Assembly: GCF_022288825.1 (NCBI RefSeq)
Contig: NZ_JAKOOW010000025.1
Location: 38,143 to 102,142 of the forward strand
From: Kingella pumchi
Lineage (GTDB): Bacteria > Pseudomonadota > Gammaproteobacteria > Burkholderiales > Neisseriaceae
DNA: 64,000 nucleotides
Direction: 5' to 3'
Shown in pieces: positions 40,223 to 49,180 of the stretch. The notes under the pieces were generated by a model. The model was not told where the DNA came from. It ran no database searches and worked only from the letters and a program-made list of their open reading frames with translations. A program made the translations under genes and the position numbers. Each line of letters begins with the position of its first letter. The stretch's first letter is position 1.

Positions 40223-41698
40223 TCAATACATGCCTTCGCGCTCTTCGCGGGTGCTGATGTAGATGTTTTTCACCTGGGTGTAGGCGCCGAGCATCATTTT
40301 GTGGGTTTCGCGGCCGATGCCGGAAGTTTTGTAGCCGCCAAAGGGCGCGCCGGCGGGCAGACGGTTGTAGCAATTGATCCACACGCGGCCGGTTTCCAGC
40401 GCGCGGGAAACGCGCAGGCAGCGGTTGATGTCGCGGCTCCACACCGCACCGCCCAGGCCGTAGTCGCTGTCGTTGGCCATGGCGATAACTTCTTCTTCGG
40501 TTTTGAATTTGATTACGGTGGCCACCGGGCCGAAGATTTCTTCCTGCGCCACGCGGGCGGTGTTGTCTTTGGCTTCGATTAGGGTGGGTTCGATAAATTC
40601 GCCTTTACCCAATTCGCCTTCAACCTTTTTGCCGCCGGTGATGATGCGGCAGCCTTCCTGTTCGCCGATTTTGATGTATTTCAAAATGGTGTCGAGCTGG
40701 CCGGCACTCACTTGGGCGCCCATCTGGGTGTCGTCTTCCCACGGCAGGCCGACTTTGACTTTTTTGAACTCTTCGGCCAGCGCGGCAACGAATTTATCGT
40801 AAATGCCTTCCTGCACGAAGATGCGCGAGCCGGCGCAGCACACCTGGCCTTGGTTGAACAGAATGCCTTTTTGCGCGCCTTCGAGGGCTTTGTCAAAGGG
40901 CATGTCGTCAAAGAAGATATTGGCCGATTTGCCGCCCAGTTCCAGCGTGGCGGGAATCAGCATCTCGGCGGCGGCGATGCCGATGTGGCGGCCGACTTCG
41001 GTGGAGCCGGTAAAGGCGAGCTTGCTGAAGCCTTTGTGGCGCAGCATGTATTCGCCGGACTTGCTGCCGCGGCCGGTGATGATGTTGAGTACGCCTTTGG
41101 GCAGCAGGTGGTTCACTTTCTGGGCGAAAGAGAGCAGGCTCAGCGAGGTGCTGGACGAGGGGTGGATGACGATGGTGCAGCCGGCGGCCAGCGCGGGGGC
41201 GATTTTCCAGGCGGCCATCAGGAAGGGGAAGTTCCACGGAATGATTTGGCCGACCACGCCGATGGGTTCGCGCAGCACGATGGACAGGTCTTCCTGGTCA
41301 AGCTGGTTGGCGGTGCCTTCTTCGCCGCGGATGACGCCGGCGAAATAGCGGAAATGGTCGGCAGACAGGGCGATGTCGGCGGCGCGGGTTTCGCGGATGG
41401 GTTTGCCGTTGTCCAGCGTTTCCTGCAGGGCGAAGAGTTCGAGGTTTTCTTCGATGACTTCGGCGATTTTAATCAGCAGCGCGGCGCGCTCGGCGGCGGT
41501 GCTGTTTTTCCAGCTTTTAAAGGCTTCCTGCGCGGCTTTGACGGCGGCATCGACGTCGGCTTCGCTGGCATCGGTAAATTTGGCCAGCACTTCGCCGGTG
41601 GCGGGGTTGTAGGATTCCAGCAGATTGGCCGGTTTGGTCCATTCGCCGTTGATCAGCAAGCCGTATTCTTTGTCGAACACATTCAGATTTTTAGCCAT
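40223..41698 (-). CDS. NAD(P)-dependent aldehyde dehydrogenase
   Basis: A 491-residue ALDH superfamily enzyme oxidising aldehydes to acids. Catalytic residues are Glu253 (LELGGK) and Cys287 (NQGQVCCAGSR); PWNFPFLMAAWK and FTGSTEVGR are the usual NAD-fold motifs. Oddly, the KPSE-type cofactor motif reads IHPSSSTSLS, with His179 where nearly all relatives have lysine. The start is ATG 41698; 41 upstream codons are unlikely. It has no partner in an operon; its substrate is unknown. Confidence 0.93.
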   Translation of the reverse strand: MAKNLNVFDKEYGLLINGEWTKPANLLESYNPATGEVLAKFTDASEADVDAAVKAAQEAFKSWKNSTAAERAALLIKIAEVIEENLELFALQETLDNGKPIRETRAADIALSADHFRYFAGVIRGEEGTANQLDQEDLSIVLREPIGVVGQIIPWNFPFLMAAWKIAPALAAGCTIVIHPSSSTSLSLLSFAQKVNHLLPKGVLNIITGRGSKSGEYMLRHKGFSKLAFTGSTEVGRHIGIAAAEMLIPATLELGGKSANIFFDDMPFDKALEGAQKGILFNQGQVCCAGSRIFVQEGIYDKFVAALAEEFKKVKVGLPWEDDTQMGAQVSAGQLDTILKYIKIGEQEGCRIITGGKKVEGELGKGEFIEPTLIEAKDNTARVAQEEIFGPVATVIKFKTEEEVIAMANDSDYGLGGAVWSRDINRCLRVSRALETGRVWINCYNRLPAGAPFGGYKTSGIGRETHKMMLGAYTQVKNIYISTREEREGMY

Positions 41699-41884
41699 GA
41701 TGTTTCTCCTGTGGGTTGGGCGGCTGCCGCCGCAAACTGCCGGCAGAGAAATTCTGCCTGCCGCTTCAGGGTATTGCGTTTTGCTGCGCGTTGCAAGTAC
41801 TTCCGCGTTTGCGTTTTGCATTGCTGATGGCGGCGATTATTGCGGCAGGCAGCCTGAAAGGCCGATTGGCACGGAAAAAACGGC

Positions 41885-41918
41885 AAAAAGGCAGCCTGAA
41901 AAGTTTTCAGGCTGCCTT
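41885..41918 (-). terminator. DUS terminator of nnrS
   Basis: AAGGCAGCCTGAAAA faces its complement with a single-base loop, followed on the minus strand by TTTTTG. It lies 20 bases after the nnrS stop. Confidence 0.75.
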
Positions 41919-41937
41919 GGGGATGGCGAAAAGGGGC

Positions 41938-43119
41938 TTAGCCGGGTTTGCCGTCCAAACGCGGACGCAGCAGCCAGGGCAGGTAGCGGAAGAAGAAAAT
42001 CAGCATGGACGCCGCAAACAGCACCGCCGAGCAGCGGTAGCTGTGCAGGTAGGCGGTGGGATGCACATACAGCATCACCGCCGCCAGCGCGCGCATCAGG
42101 CTGGCGGCCACCATCAGCCAGAACGCCAGCCCCAGCCCTTTGGGCACCGGATAGAGCGGGCGGGCGGTGTGGCCGAGCGCGGTGCGGGTCATCATGCCGA
42201 TGGTCAGCAGGCCGATGCCGCCCACCGCCAGCAGGTGCACGCCGAGGCTCTGTGTTTGGCTGTAGAAGCGGCCGATGCCCATAAACAGCAGCCCCAGCGC
42301 GGTAAAGGCGTAGCCGATATGCAGCACCCACAGCATCGGTTCGCGCAGCACGCCTTTGTCGAACCAGCGCACCGACTGGATGATATTGATGATGCCCAGC
42401 GCGATGGCGAGCACGCCGACCACCGGTTTCAAAAACGGCCAGGCAGCCTGAAGAAACAGCAGCGGGGCGATCAGCATCGGCAGCACCAGCGTCGAGAGCA
42501 TCAGCCACATCGGGCTTTGCACCTGCTCTACGTTCAGGCGGCGCGAAGTGAAGAACGAAATGATGCGGTTGCCGACCAGGCCGATAAAGCCGGCCACCAT
42601 AATCAGGCCGGAAATCAGCCCGTTGTGCAGCACGGCGCCGTCGATCGGGTGAAGGAACAGGTGGAACAGGCCGTGGGTGGCGCCGAGCATAAACAGCGCG
42701 GCCACGGCGATGTAGTTGCGGGTGCTGCGGCTTTTCCATACCGCATCGCCCATGCCGTAGGCCGAGAGCCAGTAAAACAGCGTGCCGCACACGCCGGAAG
42801 CGGCCAGCGCCCAATGGCGCGGCACAAAGGCCAGCACCCGCGCCGCCAGCCACAGCGCGGTCAGCACAATCAGAAAACGCCCGTGCACCGGCGGCTGCTT
42901 GGTCCAGGTGGCGACGGCGGTCAGCAAAAAGGCGACCACCACCGCACCGGCATAACCCCAGATCATTTCATGGGCGTGCCAGTAAAAACTCGGTAAAACG
43001 GAAGTGCCCTGGTAGCCGAAGCCCCACAGCAAAACGGAAACCGCGGCATAAAGCGCGGAAAGCAGATAAAACGGCCGAAAGGCCATCGCCCACACCGGGC
43101 GTTCGGAAAAAGCGGTCAT
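41938..43119 (-). CDS. nnrS: NnrS family nitric-oxide/nitrosative-stress membrane protein
   Basis: A 393-residue protein with about 12 transmembrane helices. NnrS proteins bind heme and copper and protect from nitric-oxide stress. Marks seen are FRPFYLLSALYAAVSVLLWG near the N-terminus, FYWHAHEMIWGYAGAVVVAFL-like sequence, and many histidines in membrane segments. It follows the hemerythrin gene and is divergent from nsrR, so it probably belongs to the NsrR regulon. Confidence 0.92.
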   Translation of the reverse strand: MTAFSERPVWAMAFRPFYLLSALYAAVSVLLWGFGYQGTSVLPSFYWHAHEMIWGYAGAVVVAFLLTAVATWTKQPPVHGRFLIVLTALWLAARVLAFVPRHWALAASGVCGTLFYWLSAYGMGDAVWKSRSTRNYIAVAALFMLGATHGLFHLFLHPIDGAVLHNGLISGLIMVAGFIGLVGNRIISFFTSRRLNVEQVQSPMWLMLSTLVLPMLIAPLLFLQAAWPFLKPVVGVLAIALGIINIIQSVRWFDKGVLREPMLWVLHIGYAFTALGLLFMGIGRFYSQTQSLGVHLLAVGGIGLLTIGMMTRTALGHTARPLYPVPKGLGLAFWLMVAASLMRALAAVMLYVHPTAYLHSYRCSAVLFAASMLIFFFRYLPWLLRPRLDGKPG

Positions 43120-43189
43120 TGTTGTCGTGTCCTTGGCAGGGTAGTGTTGTTTTTCGGTTTGTTTTTTTTCAGGCAGCCTGAAAGGGTTT

Positions 43190-43576
43190 TTACGCCGGAT
43201 CGGGCGGCGGCAGCGCGTGTTTGGTTACCGCTTCAAACAGCTCGCGCTCTTCAAAACGAGCATGGCTGCGCAGCAGGGTGGCGAAGGCCTTGTTCCATTC
43301 GGCATCGTCAAAACGCGGCTCGCGGATCATCTGCCGCAGCTGGGCGTGTTCGGCTTCGAAACGCTCGCGCAGCGCGGCATCGGGCAGCTTGTGCCATAAG
43401 GGGCCAAACAGGGTTTCTTCTTCGAGAAAATGGTGTTCGAGATCGACGAAATGTTCGGTGATGTCGGCGCGGTGGTTTTTTTCCGGCTCGCGCATAATCC
43501 GCAGGCACAGCGCCAGCGTATGGTGGTGCTCCATCGACAGTTGGGTGAGCGCCGGATGGCGTTTGAGCGGTTTCAT
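43190..43576 (-). CDS. Hemerythrin domain protein
   Basis: A 128-residue four-helix di-iron protein. Iron ligands fit the hemerythrin pattern: MEHHHTLALCLRI, LEHHFLEEETLFGPL, AEHAQLRQMI and RSHARFEERELF. It may sense or repair damage by oxygen or nitric oxide; it lacks the extra N-terminal domain of YtfE. The start is ATG 43576; a longer frame to 43660 is unlikely because it runs into the nsrR promoter. It is first of a probable operon with nnrS. Confidence 0.87.
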   Translation of the reverse strand: MKPLKRHPALTQLSMEHHHTLALCLRIMREPEKNHRADITEHFVDLEHHFLEEETLFGPLWHKLPDAALRERFEAEHAQLRQMIREPRFDDAEWNKAFATLLRSHARFEERELFEAVTKHALPPPDPA

Positions 43577-43613
43577 GATGTGGTGTTCCTTGTTATTTGT
43601 TATTTGAGCGTAT

Positions 43614-43636
43614 AAGATGCCCATATTATGAAACTT
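43614..43636. promoter_or_regulatory. Candidate NsrR operator
   Basis: AAGATGCCCATATTATGAAACTT has 11-1-11 geometry with AAG and CTT ends and six of 11 matches between half-sites. AAGATGC is the classical NsrR half-site. It lies between the divergent hemerythrin and nsrR genes. Confidence 0.5.
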
Positions 43637-43659
43637 TAACTTTTTTGCCGCAACAAACA

Positions 43660-44112
43660 ATGTATCTGACGCAACAAACCGACTACGCCATGCGCGTATT
43701 GATCTACGCCGCTGTAAACGATGGGGTTCTGGTCAATATCGGCACCATCGCCGAGGCCTACAAAATCTCCAAAAGCCATTTGATGAAAGTTGTTACCGCC
43801 TTGGTCAAAGGCGGCTTTTTGATTAGCGTGCGCGGCAAGGGCGGCGGTTTGCGGCTGGCCAAAAGCGCCGAAGAAATCCGCGTCGGCGACGTGGTGCGGC
43901 TGATCGAGCCGATGCAGATTGCCGAATGCTTCGGCAGCAACAACCAATGCGTCATCACCCCGCACTGCCGCCTGGCCGACGTGCTGCACGGCGGCCTGCG
44001 GATTTTCCTGCAACACCTGGACGGCTTTACGCTGGCCGATTTAATCAACCGCCCCACCAGCCAGATGCTGCAGGAAACCCACATCGCCATCAACGCCGCT
44101 GGCAAACACTAA
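43660..44112 (+). CDS. nsrR: Rrf2-family nitric oxide-sensing repressor
   Basis: Iron-sulfur repressor of nitrosative-stress genes, 150 residues. The N-terminal winged helix (QTDYAMRVLIYAAVN, ISKSHLMKVVTALVKGGFL, RGKGGGLRLA) is standard Rrf2, and three cysteines at 90, 97 and 103 (CFGSNNQCVITPHC) match the NsrR cluster ligands. It is divergent from hemerythrin and nnrS genes that it probably controls. It ends in a DUS hairpin. Confidence 0.92.
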   Translation: MYLTQQTDYAMRVLIYAAVNDGVLVNIGTIAEAYKISKSHLMKVVTALVKGGFLISVRGKGGGLRLAKSAEEIRVGDVVRLIEPMQIAECFGSNNQCVITPHCRLADVLHGGLRIFLQHLDGFTLADLINRPTSQMLQETHIAINAAGKH

Positions 44113-44119
44113 ACCCCGC

Positions 44120-44163
44120 TTTCAGGCTGCCTGTATGCAACAGGCAGCCTGAAAACCCTTTTT
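44120..44163 (+). terminator. DUS stem-loop terminator of nsrR
   Basis: TTTCAGGCTGCCTG and its complement, with a 7-base loop, form a 14-base stem followed by ACCCTTTTT. Confidence 0.7.
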
Positions 44164-44198
44164 AAGCCTTGAATAAAGGCAGCCTGAAAAGCGGCCTG

Positions 44199-44207
44199 TG
44201 TTAGAAT
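44199..44207 (+). promoter_or_regulatory. Candidate extended -10 of the hem operon
   Basis: TGTTAGAAT, a TGn-extended -10 box, lies 32 bases upstream of hemC. The -35 region is occupied by an uptake sequence and is not recognisable. Confidence 0.45.
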
Positions 44208-44238
44208 TGCCGCCTTTTTCCCACCCCCGTTTTGCGCC

Positions 44239-45201
44239 ATGAATATTCCCCAAACGCTTGTGATTGCCAGCCGCGAGAGCCGTCTGGCGATGTGGCAGGC
44301 CGAATACGTCCGCGACCGCCTGCAGGCGCTTTATCCGCAATGCCGCGTCAGCATTCTGGGCATGACCACCCAGGGCGACCAGATTCTCGACAAAACCCTG
44401 TCCAAAATCGGCGGCAAGGGTCTGTTTATCAAAGAGCTGGAGCAGGCGCTGCAGGACGGGCGCGCCGATTTGGCCGTCCATTCGATTAAAGACGTGCCGA
44501 TGGATCTGCCCGCCGGTTTCGCGCTGGCCGCCATCAGCGAGCGCGCCAATCCTTTCGACGCTTTCGTTTCCAACCGTTACGACAGCCTGCAGGCGCTGCC
44601 CGCCGGCGCAGTGGTCGGCACTTCCAGCCTGCGCCGCGAAGCCCAGCTGCGCGCCCGTTTCCCGCAGTTGGAAGTGCGTCCGCTGCGCGGCAACGTCCAA
44701 ACCCGGCTCGCCAAACTCGACCAGGGCGATTACGACGCGATTATTCTCGCCGCCGCCGGACTGGAGCGGCTGGGGCTGCACGAGCGTATCCGCGCCATCC
44801 TGCCGCCGCAGGAAAGCCTGCCCGCCGCAGGGCAGGGCGCTTTAGGCATCGAAATCGCCGCCGAGCGCCAAGACCTGCTCGAAGTGCTTGCCCCGCTCAA
44901 CCACGCGCAAACCGCCGCCTGCGTAACCGCCGAACGGGCGCTGGCGCGGGCTTTGGGCGGCAGCTGCCAAGTGCCGCTGGCCGCCTACTGCACCGAAGAT
45001 CAGGGTTTGCTGAGCCTGTACGGACTGGTCGGCCATCCCGACGGCTCGCACACGCTGCACGCATCCGCACAGGCGCCCGCCGCCTATGCCGACGCACTCG
45101 GCCGCGCCGTTGCTAAAAAACTGGCCGACGACGGCGCAGCCGAACTGATCGCCGCCATTCTCAACGAAACTTCCGCCGCTGCGGAAAAGGAAATCCGATG
45201 A
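44239..45201 (+). CDS. hemC: Porphobilinogen deaminase (hydroxymethylbilane synthase)
   Basis: Condenses four porphobilinogens into hydroxymethylbilane in heme synthesis. The 320-residue protein has RESRLAMWQAEYV, catalytic Asp85 in HSIKDVP, GTSSLRREAQ and the dipyrromethane-cofactor cysteine at 243 (GGSCQVPLAAYC). Its stop overlaps the start of the next small gene by four bases. Confidence 0.97.
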   Translation: MNIPQTLVIASRESRLAMWQAEYVRDRLQALYPQCRVSILGMTTQGDQILDKTLSKIGGKGLFIKELEQALQDGRADLAVHSIKDVPMDLPAGFALAAISERANPFDAFVSNRYDSLQALPAGAVVGTSSLRREAQLRARFPQLEVRPLRGNVQTRLAKLDQGDYDAIILAAAGLERLGLHERIRAILPPQESLPAAGQGALGIEIAAERQDLLEVLAPLNHAQTAACVTAERALARALGGSCQVPLAAYCTEDQGLLSLYGLVGHPDGSHTLHASAQAPAAYADALGRAVAKKLADDGAAELIAAILNETSAAAEKEIR

Positions 45202-45581
45202 TTGCACAAGCTATACTCGCCGCTGCCTTAGGCATGGACTTCAACAGCGCGTTGGCGCAGGCGCAGCAGCAGCAGGCCGCGCTGCCCGCCGCCCAGGCCG
45301 AACTGCTCGACCAGCAGCGCGGTGAAGCCGTCAGCCTGGCGTTTGATGCCTGCGGCTACGGCGAAGAAACGCCCGAAGGCGAAGTGGTTGCCGACGAAAA
45401 CGAAGCCGCGCCGCCCTTTACCGTAGTGGCCGCCATCGACCGCTCCGGCCGCGTGATGCAGACCTGGCGCCAGGGCGGCGACGAGCGTTTCGCTTCCTGC
45501 GCCGAAGCGCAAATCCGCCAGAATATGCGGTTTGCCGCGCCGCAAGAGCCTTTCTTTGCTTCTTTTGAATTCCGCTTTTAA
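45198..45581 (+). CDS. Small protein of unknown function in the hem operon
   Basis: A 127-residue protein, translationally coupled to hemC (ATGA overlap) and followed 5 bases later by hemD. The N-terminus is weakly signal-like (IAQAILAAALG) with a Gln/Ala-rich stretch. The second half, FTVVAAIDRSGRVMQTWRQ with a later SCAEAQIRQNMRFAAP, resembles the C-terminal domains of TonB/AgmX-like proteins, which I cannot confirm. The position argues for a link to heme synthesis or transport. Confidence 0.7.
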   Translation: MIAQAILAAALGMDFNSALAQAQQQQAALPAAQAELLDQQRGEAVSLAFDACGYGEETPEGEVVADENEAAPPFTVVAAIDRSGRVMQTWRQGGDERFASCAEAQIRQNMRFAAPQEPFFASFEFRF

Positions 45582-45586
45582 GCATT

Positions 45587-46357
45587 ATGGCCGCCGCCGA
45601 AAGGCAGCCTGAAAACGCCGCTCCGCGGATGCTGTTGCTGCGCCCGCGCCAGCGGCTGGCCGCCGATGTGGAGAGCTGCCGTGCCGCCGGCTGGCAGGGC
45701 GTGCCGTTTGCGCCTTTGGAAGCGCAGCCGCTGCCTGATGCGCTGGCGGCGCTGCCGCAGCAGCTGGCGCAGTCGGCCGCTGCGTTTTGGGTCAGCCCCA
45801 CTGCGGTGGAAATTGCCGCGCCGGCGGCGTTTTCAGGCAGCCTGAAAGCCCTGCCGCATGTGGCGGTGGGTGCGGCAACGGCGGCGGCGCTGCACGCGGC
45901 CGGCGCGCAAAACGTGGTGTTCGACCCCGCCGGCAAAGACAGCGAAAGCGCGGCGCGGCTGCCGATATGGCGCACGCTGCCCGCCGGTGCGCAGGTGCTG
46001 GTGGTGCGCGGCGAAAGCGGCCGCGGCCATCTGGCTGCCGAGCTGGCCGCTGTCGGTCTGCGCCCGCATTTTGCGCCGGTGTACCGCTTGGCGCCGCTGG
46101 CGCTCGACTGGCAGCTTTTTCGCAACCCGCCGCCGCAGGCGGTATGGCTGACCGCGCTGCAGTGCGCCGATGCCATGCTCGCGCAGCTGCCCGCCGAATT
46201 GGCGCAGAGCGCGCAATCCTTGTTATACTTTACCCACCACGAGCGCATCCGCCGCGGCCTGTTAGAGCGCGGAATGGCGCGCGTTTTTTGTGTCGCAGAC
46301 CTGCCGGCGGCGTTTGCCGCTTATGGCAGCCTGAAAGCCCGGTTCGGGGCAGCCTGA
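45587..46357 (+). CDS. hemD: Uroporphyrinogen-III synthase
   Basis: Cyclises hydroxymethylbilane to uroporphyrinogen III. The family is poorly conserved; the 256-residue length, its position between hemC and hemX, and MLLLRPRQRLAADVESC, WVSPTAVEIAAP and VLVVRGESGRGHLAAEL support the call. Uptake sequences are translated as FSGSLKALP and YGSLKARF, and the last codons and stop (GAA-TGA) are from a DUS. Confidence 0.9.
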   Translation: MAAAERQPENAAPRMLLLRPRQRLAADVESCRAAGWQGVPFAPLEAQPLPDALAALPQQLAQSAAAFWVSPTAVEIAAPAAFSGSLKALPHVAVGAATAAALHAAGAQNVVFDPAGKDSESAARLPIWRTLPAGAQVLVVRGESGRGHLAAELAAVGLRPHFAPVYRLAPLALDWQLFRNPPPQAVWLTALQCADAMLAQLPAELAQSAQSLLYFTHHERIRRGLLERGMARVFCVADLPAAFAAYGSLKARFGAA

Positions 46358-46481
46358 AACGGTTTTCAGGCTGCTTCGGGCAGTTTGGCAGGCTTCAGGC
46401 AGCCTGAAAAGTTTGGCGGCCGTTTTAACCGTTTTATCCTTATTTTCCCGCCGCGTCGCGGCATCAGACGGAGTGTCCATT

Positions 46482-47843
46482 ATGAGCGAATCCACCCAAC
46501 AACCCGTTCCGGAGCAGAAGCAGACCCAGCCCGAACCGGCTGCGGCACCGGCCGCAACGGCTGACGGCGGCGCGGCGGCACAGCCGATCGTGATCCAGCA
46601 GAAGGGCGGCGGCAAAGGTTTGGCCGCCGGCGCGCTGGTGTTGTCGCTGATTGCGCTGGGTGTGGGCGGCTTTTTGTTTGTCGAAGGACAGAACGTGCTG
46701 CGCAACCAGGAAACGCGCGTCAGCCACGAGCTGGACAAGGCGGCGCTGGGCGAGAGCCAAAACGGCGTGCTGCTGCAGGAATCGCTGCGCGAACAGCAGG
46801 CGCTGAAAGCGAAAATCCAAGAGCTCGAAGCGCAGCAGGCGCAGGGCGGCCGGCAGCTGGCCAATGTCGATCGCGCCTATACCGAGCTGCTCAAAGGCCG
46901 CGTCAACTGGCTGGTGGACGAAGTGGAAGTTACCCTGAATCTGGCGTCGCAGCAGCTGGTGCTCTCGGGCAACGTGCCGGTGGCGGTGAACGTGCTGGAG
47001 AGTCTGGAGCAGCGTCTGAGCCGTTTCGAGCAGCCTGAATTGCTGCCGATCAAGCAAGCGATCAGCCAGGATTTGGCGGCGCTGAAAAACCGCCCTTATC
47101 TGAACGTAGCTGGCACCGCGCTGCGGCTTGACCGCTTGGAAAACGGCGCCGCCGGCCTGCCGCTGCTGTTGGACAGCACGCTGAAAACGCAAAACGCGCC
47201 CGCCGCGCAAGTACATTCCGGCGGTTTTTGGTCGCGCACTTGGGAAAACAGCGTCAATATGCTCAAAGGCATGGTCGAAGTGCGCCATCTCGACAGCAAC
47301 GATGCCATGCTGCTGGCGCCCGAGCAGGTGTATTTCGTGCGCGAAAACCTGCGCCTGAACCTGCTGGATGCGCGTTTGGCGCTGCTGCAGCACAACGGCG
47401 AGGTTTACCAGAACGATTTGAATAAAGTCGAAACCACCGTCAAACAGTATTTCGACGTGCAGTCGCCCACCACCCAGGCGTGGCTGAAGGAATTGGACGA
47501 ACTCAAAGCGCTGGAAGTGCGGATGGTTTCGGACGATGCCCTGAAAGCCAGCCAGGCCGCGGTGCGCAATTACCAAAACAGCGTGCGTACCGCCATGCCG
47601 GTGGTGCTGCCTGAAAACGCACCGCTGCCGCCGGCTTCCGCGCCCGCGTCTGCCGACAGCGTTCAGGCTGCTTCGCAAACCACCGCTTCCGCCGCGCCGG
47701 CCGCTTCCGCGGTGAAGGCTTCCGATCCGGCCGCCTCATCGAAGCCGGCCGCGAAAGACGAAAGCAAAGGCGGGCAGCCTGAAAAACCGCAGGCCAAGCC
47801 CGAAACCAAACCCGACGCCAAAGCCAAAGGAGCGCAGGCATGA
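46482..47843 (+). CDS. hemX: HemX family membrane protein
   Basis: A 453-residue HemX protein. It has a charged N-terminus, one transmembrane helix (residues about 47-67), a periplasmic helical domain, and an Ala/Lys/Pro-rich tail (PAAKDESKGGQPEKPQAKPE). HemX genes sit between hemD and hemY and their role in heme synthesis is unclear; the methyltransferase annotation used for older homologues is not supported here. Start ATG 46482. QPELLP and QPEKPQ are DUS-encoded. Confidence 0.9.
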   Translation: MSESTQQPVPEQKQTQPEPAAAPAATADGGAAAQPIVIQQKGGGKGLAAGALVLSLIALGVGGFLFVEGQNVLRNQETRVSHELDKAALGESQNGVLLQESLREQQALKAKIQELEAQQAQGGRQLANVDRAYTELLKGRVNWLVDEVEVTLNLASQQLVLSGNVPVAVNVLESLEQRLSRFEQPELLPIKQAISQDLAALKNRPYLNVAGTALRLDRLENGAAGLPLLLDSTLKTQNAPAAQVHSGGFWSRTWENSVNMLKGMVEVRHLDSNDAMLLAPEQVYFVRENLRLNLLDARLALLQHNGEVYQNDLNKVETTVKQYFDVQSPTTQAWLKELDELKALEVRMVSDDALKASQAAVRNYQNSVRTAMPVVLPENAPLPPASAPASADSVQAASQTTASAAPAASAVKASDPAASSKPAAKDESKGGQPEKPQAKPETKPDAKAKGAQA

Positions 47844-49033
47844 AACAGCTGATTTGGATTATCGTCCTGTTTGCCGTCGGCATCGGGCTGGCGCTGTTGT
47901 CCAATATTTATACCGGCAATGTGTTCATCCAGGTGAACACCCTGCTGGTGCGGGTGAATCTCAACCTGTTTATCGTCGGCCTGCTGCTGGGCGTGCTGCT
48001 GCTGTATATTCTGGTGGGCGTGTTCGCCGCGCTGCTCGGCGCCCCCGGCCGTTTGAGCCGTTTCGGCACCAGCCGCAAGAGCCGCAAGGCCGCGCAGGCG
48101 CTTAATGCCGCCGGTTTGGCGTATTTTGAAGGCAAGTACCGTCAGGCCGAACAGCAGGCCGCCAAAGTGCTGGCCAACAAAGAAGCCGGCGACAACCGTG
48201 TGCTGGCGCTGCTCTTGGCCGCCCACGCTGCCGACCAAAGCGGCGACCGCGAAGCCAGCCTGCGCTATCTGGCCGACATCGCCAAACTACCGGAAAAACA
48301 GCAACTCTCCCGCCACTTGCTGCTGGCCGAAAGCGCGCTCAGCTCGCAAGACTATGTGTCTGCCGACAACCACCTGAAAGCCGCCGCCCAAACCAACCCG
48401 CGCCTGACCCGCCTGGTACGCCTGCAGCTGCGTTTGGCGCAGGATCAGGGCGACGCGCTGGAGATTCTCGACAAAACCGACAAACTGGTGCGCGCCGGCG
48501 CCGTCAGCGACACCGCCGCCCGCCAATACAGCCTGCAGGCCTACCGCAAGCTGCTGCAGAGCGCCGACGATGCCGCCGGTATGAAGGCCTGTCTCAAACG
48601 CATTCCCGATGCGCTGAAAGAAGACGAGCTGTGCCAGACGGTTGCCGAGCGCTATGCCGAGCTGGGGCTGTACCGCCAGGCCGTTTCCTGGGTAGGCAAA
48701 TACTATCCGCTCAACCATCAGGCCGGCCTGCTGCCGCCCCTGATCGAAAGCGTGCGCTATCTGAGCGACAAAGAGCAGCGCAAAATCATCGACACCGCCG
48801 ATGCCTGGCTGCCGCACAACCCCAACGATGCCCGTCTGCTGATGTATCTGGGCGAACTGGCCTACAACAAACAGCTATGGGGCAAGGCTCAGGGCTATCT
48901 CGAAGCCAGCATCGGCATCGCCCCCAGCCCGTCCGCCCGTCTGATTCTGGCCAAAGTGCTCGACGAATCCGGCCAGAGTGCCGAAGCGGAAAACCAGCGC
49001 CGTCTGGCATTGGAGCAGATGGGCGACGAATAA
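47840..49033 (+). CDS. hemY: HemY family membrane/TPR protein
   Basis: A 397-residue inner-membrane protein with two transmembrane segments near the N-terminus (residues 5-20 and 43-64) and TPR-like helices thereafter. It is coupled to hemX by an ATGA overlap. HemY of this type (unlike the Bacillus oxidase of the same name) is a partner of late heme synthesis enzymes with unknown exact role. It ends at a DUS terminator. Confidence 0.92.
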   Translation: MKQLIWIIVLFAVGIGLALLSNIYTGNVFIQVNTLLVRVNLNLFIVGLLLGVLLLYILVGVFAALLGAPGRLSRFGTSRKSRKAAQALNAAGLAYFEGKYRQAEQQAAKVLANKEAGDNRVLALLLAAHAADQSGDREASLRYLADIAKLPEKQQLSRHLLLAESALSSQDYVSADNHLKAAAQTNPRLTRLVRLQLRLAQDQGDALEILDKTDKLVRAGAVSDTAARQYSLQAYRKLLQSADDAAGMKACLKRIPDALKEDELCQTVAERYAELGLYRQAVSWVGKYYPLNHQAGLLPPLIESVRYLSDKEQRKIIDTADAWLPHNPNDARLLMYLGELAYNKQLWGKAQGYLEASIGIAPSPSARLILAKVLDESGQSAEAENQRRLALEQMGDE

Positions 49034-49057
49034 AGCCCGTTGCGCGGTGTACCGTAT

Positions 49058-49093
49058 TTTTCAGGCTGCCTTTACCCAAAGGCAGCCTGAAAA
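49058..49093 (+). terminator. DUS terminator of the hem operon
   Basis: TTTTCAGGCTGCCTTT and its complement form a 16-base perfect stem with a 4-base loop, 25 bases after hemY. Confidence 0.72.
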
Positions 49094-49180
49094 GCATTCA
49101 AGCGGCTTTCAGGCTGCCCCGATGCCGCGCCGCATTTCGGCTTGGCGGGACGTTCGGGGTAGCCTAAAAAAACGCGGTCG

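Noticed and set aside
46240..46360. Promoter-like TTGTTATACT inside hemD
   Set aside because: A hexamer resembling -10 is present near 46222, but there is no -35 and hemX probably belongs to the hemC transcript.
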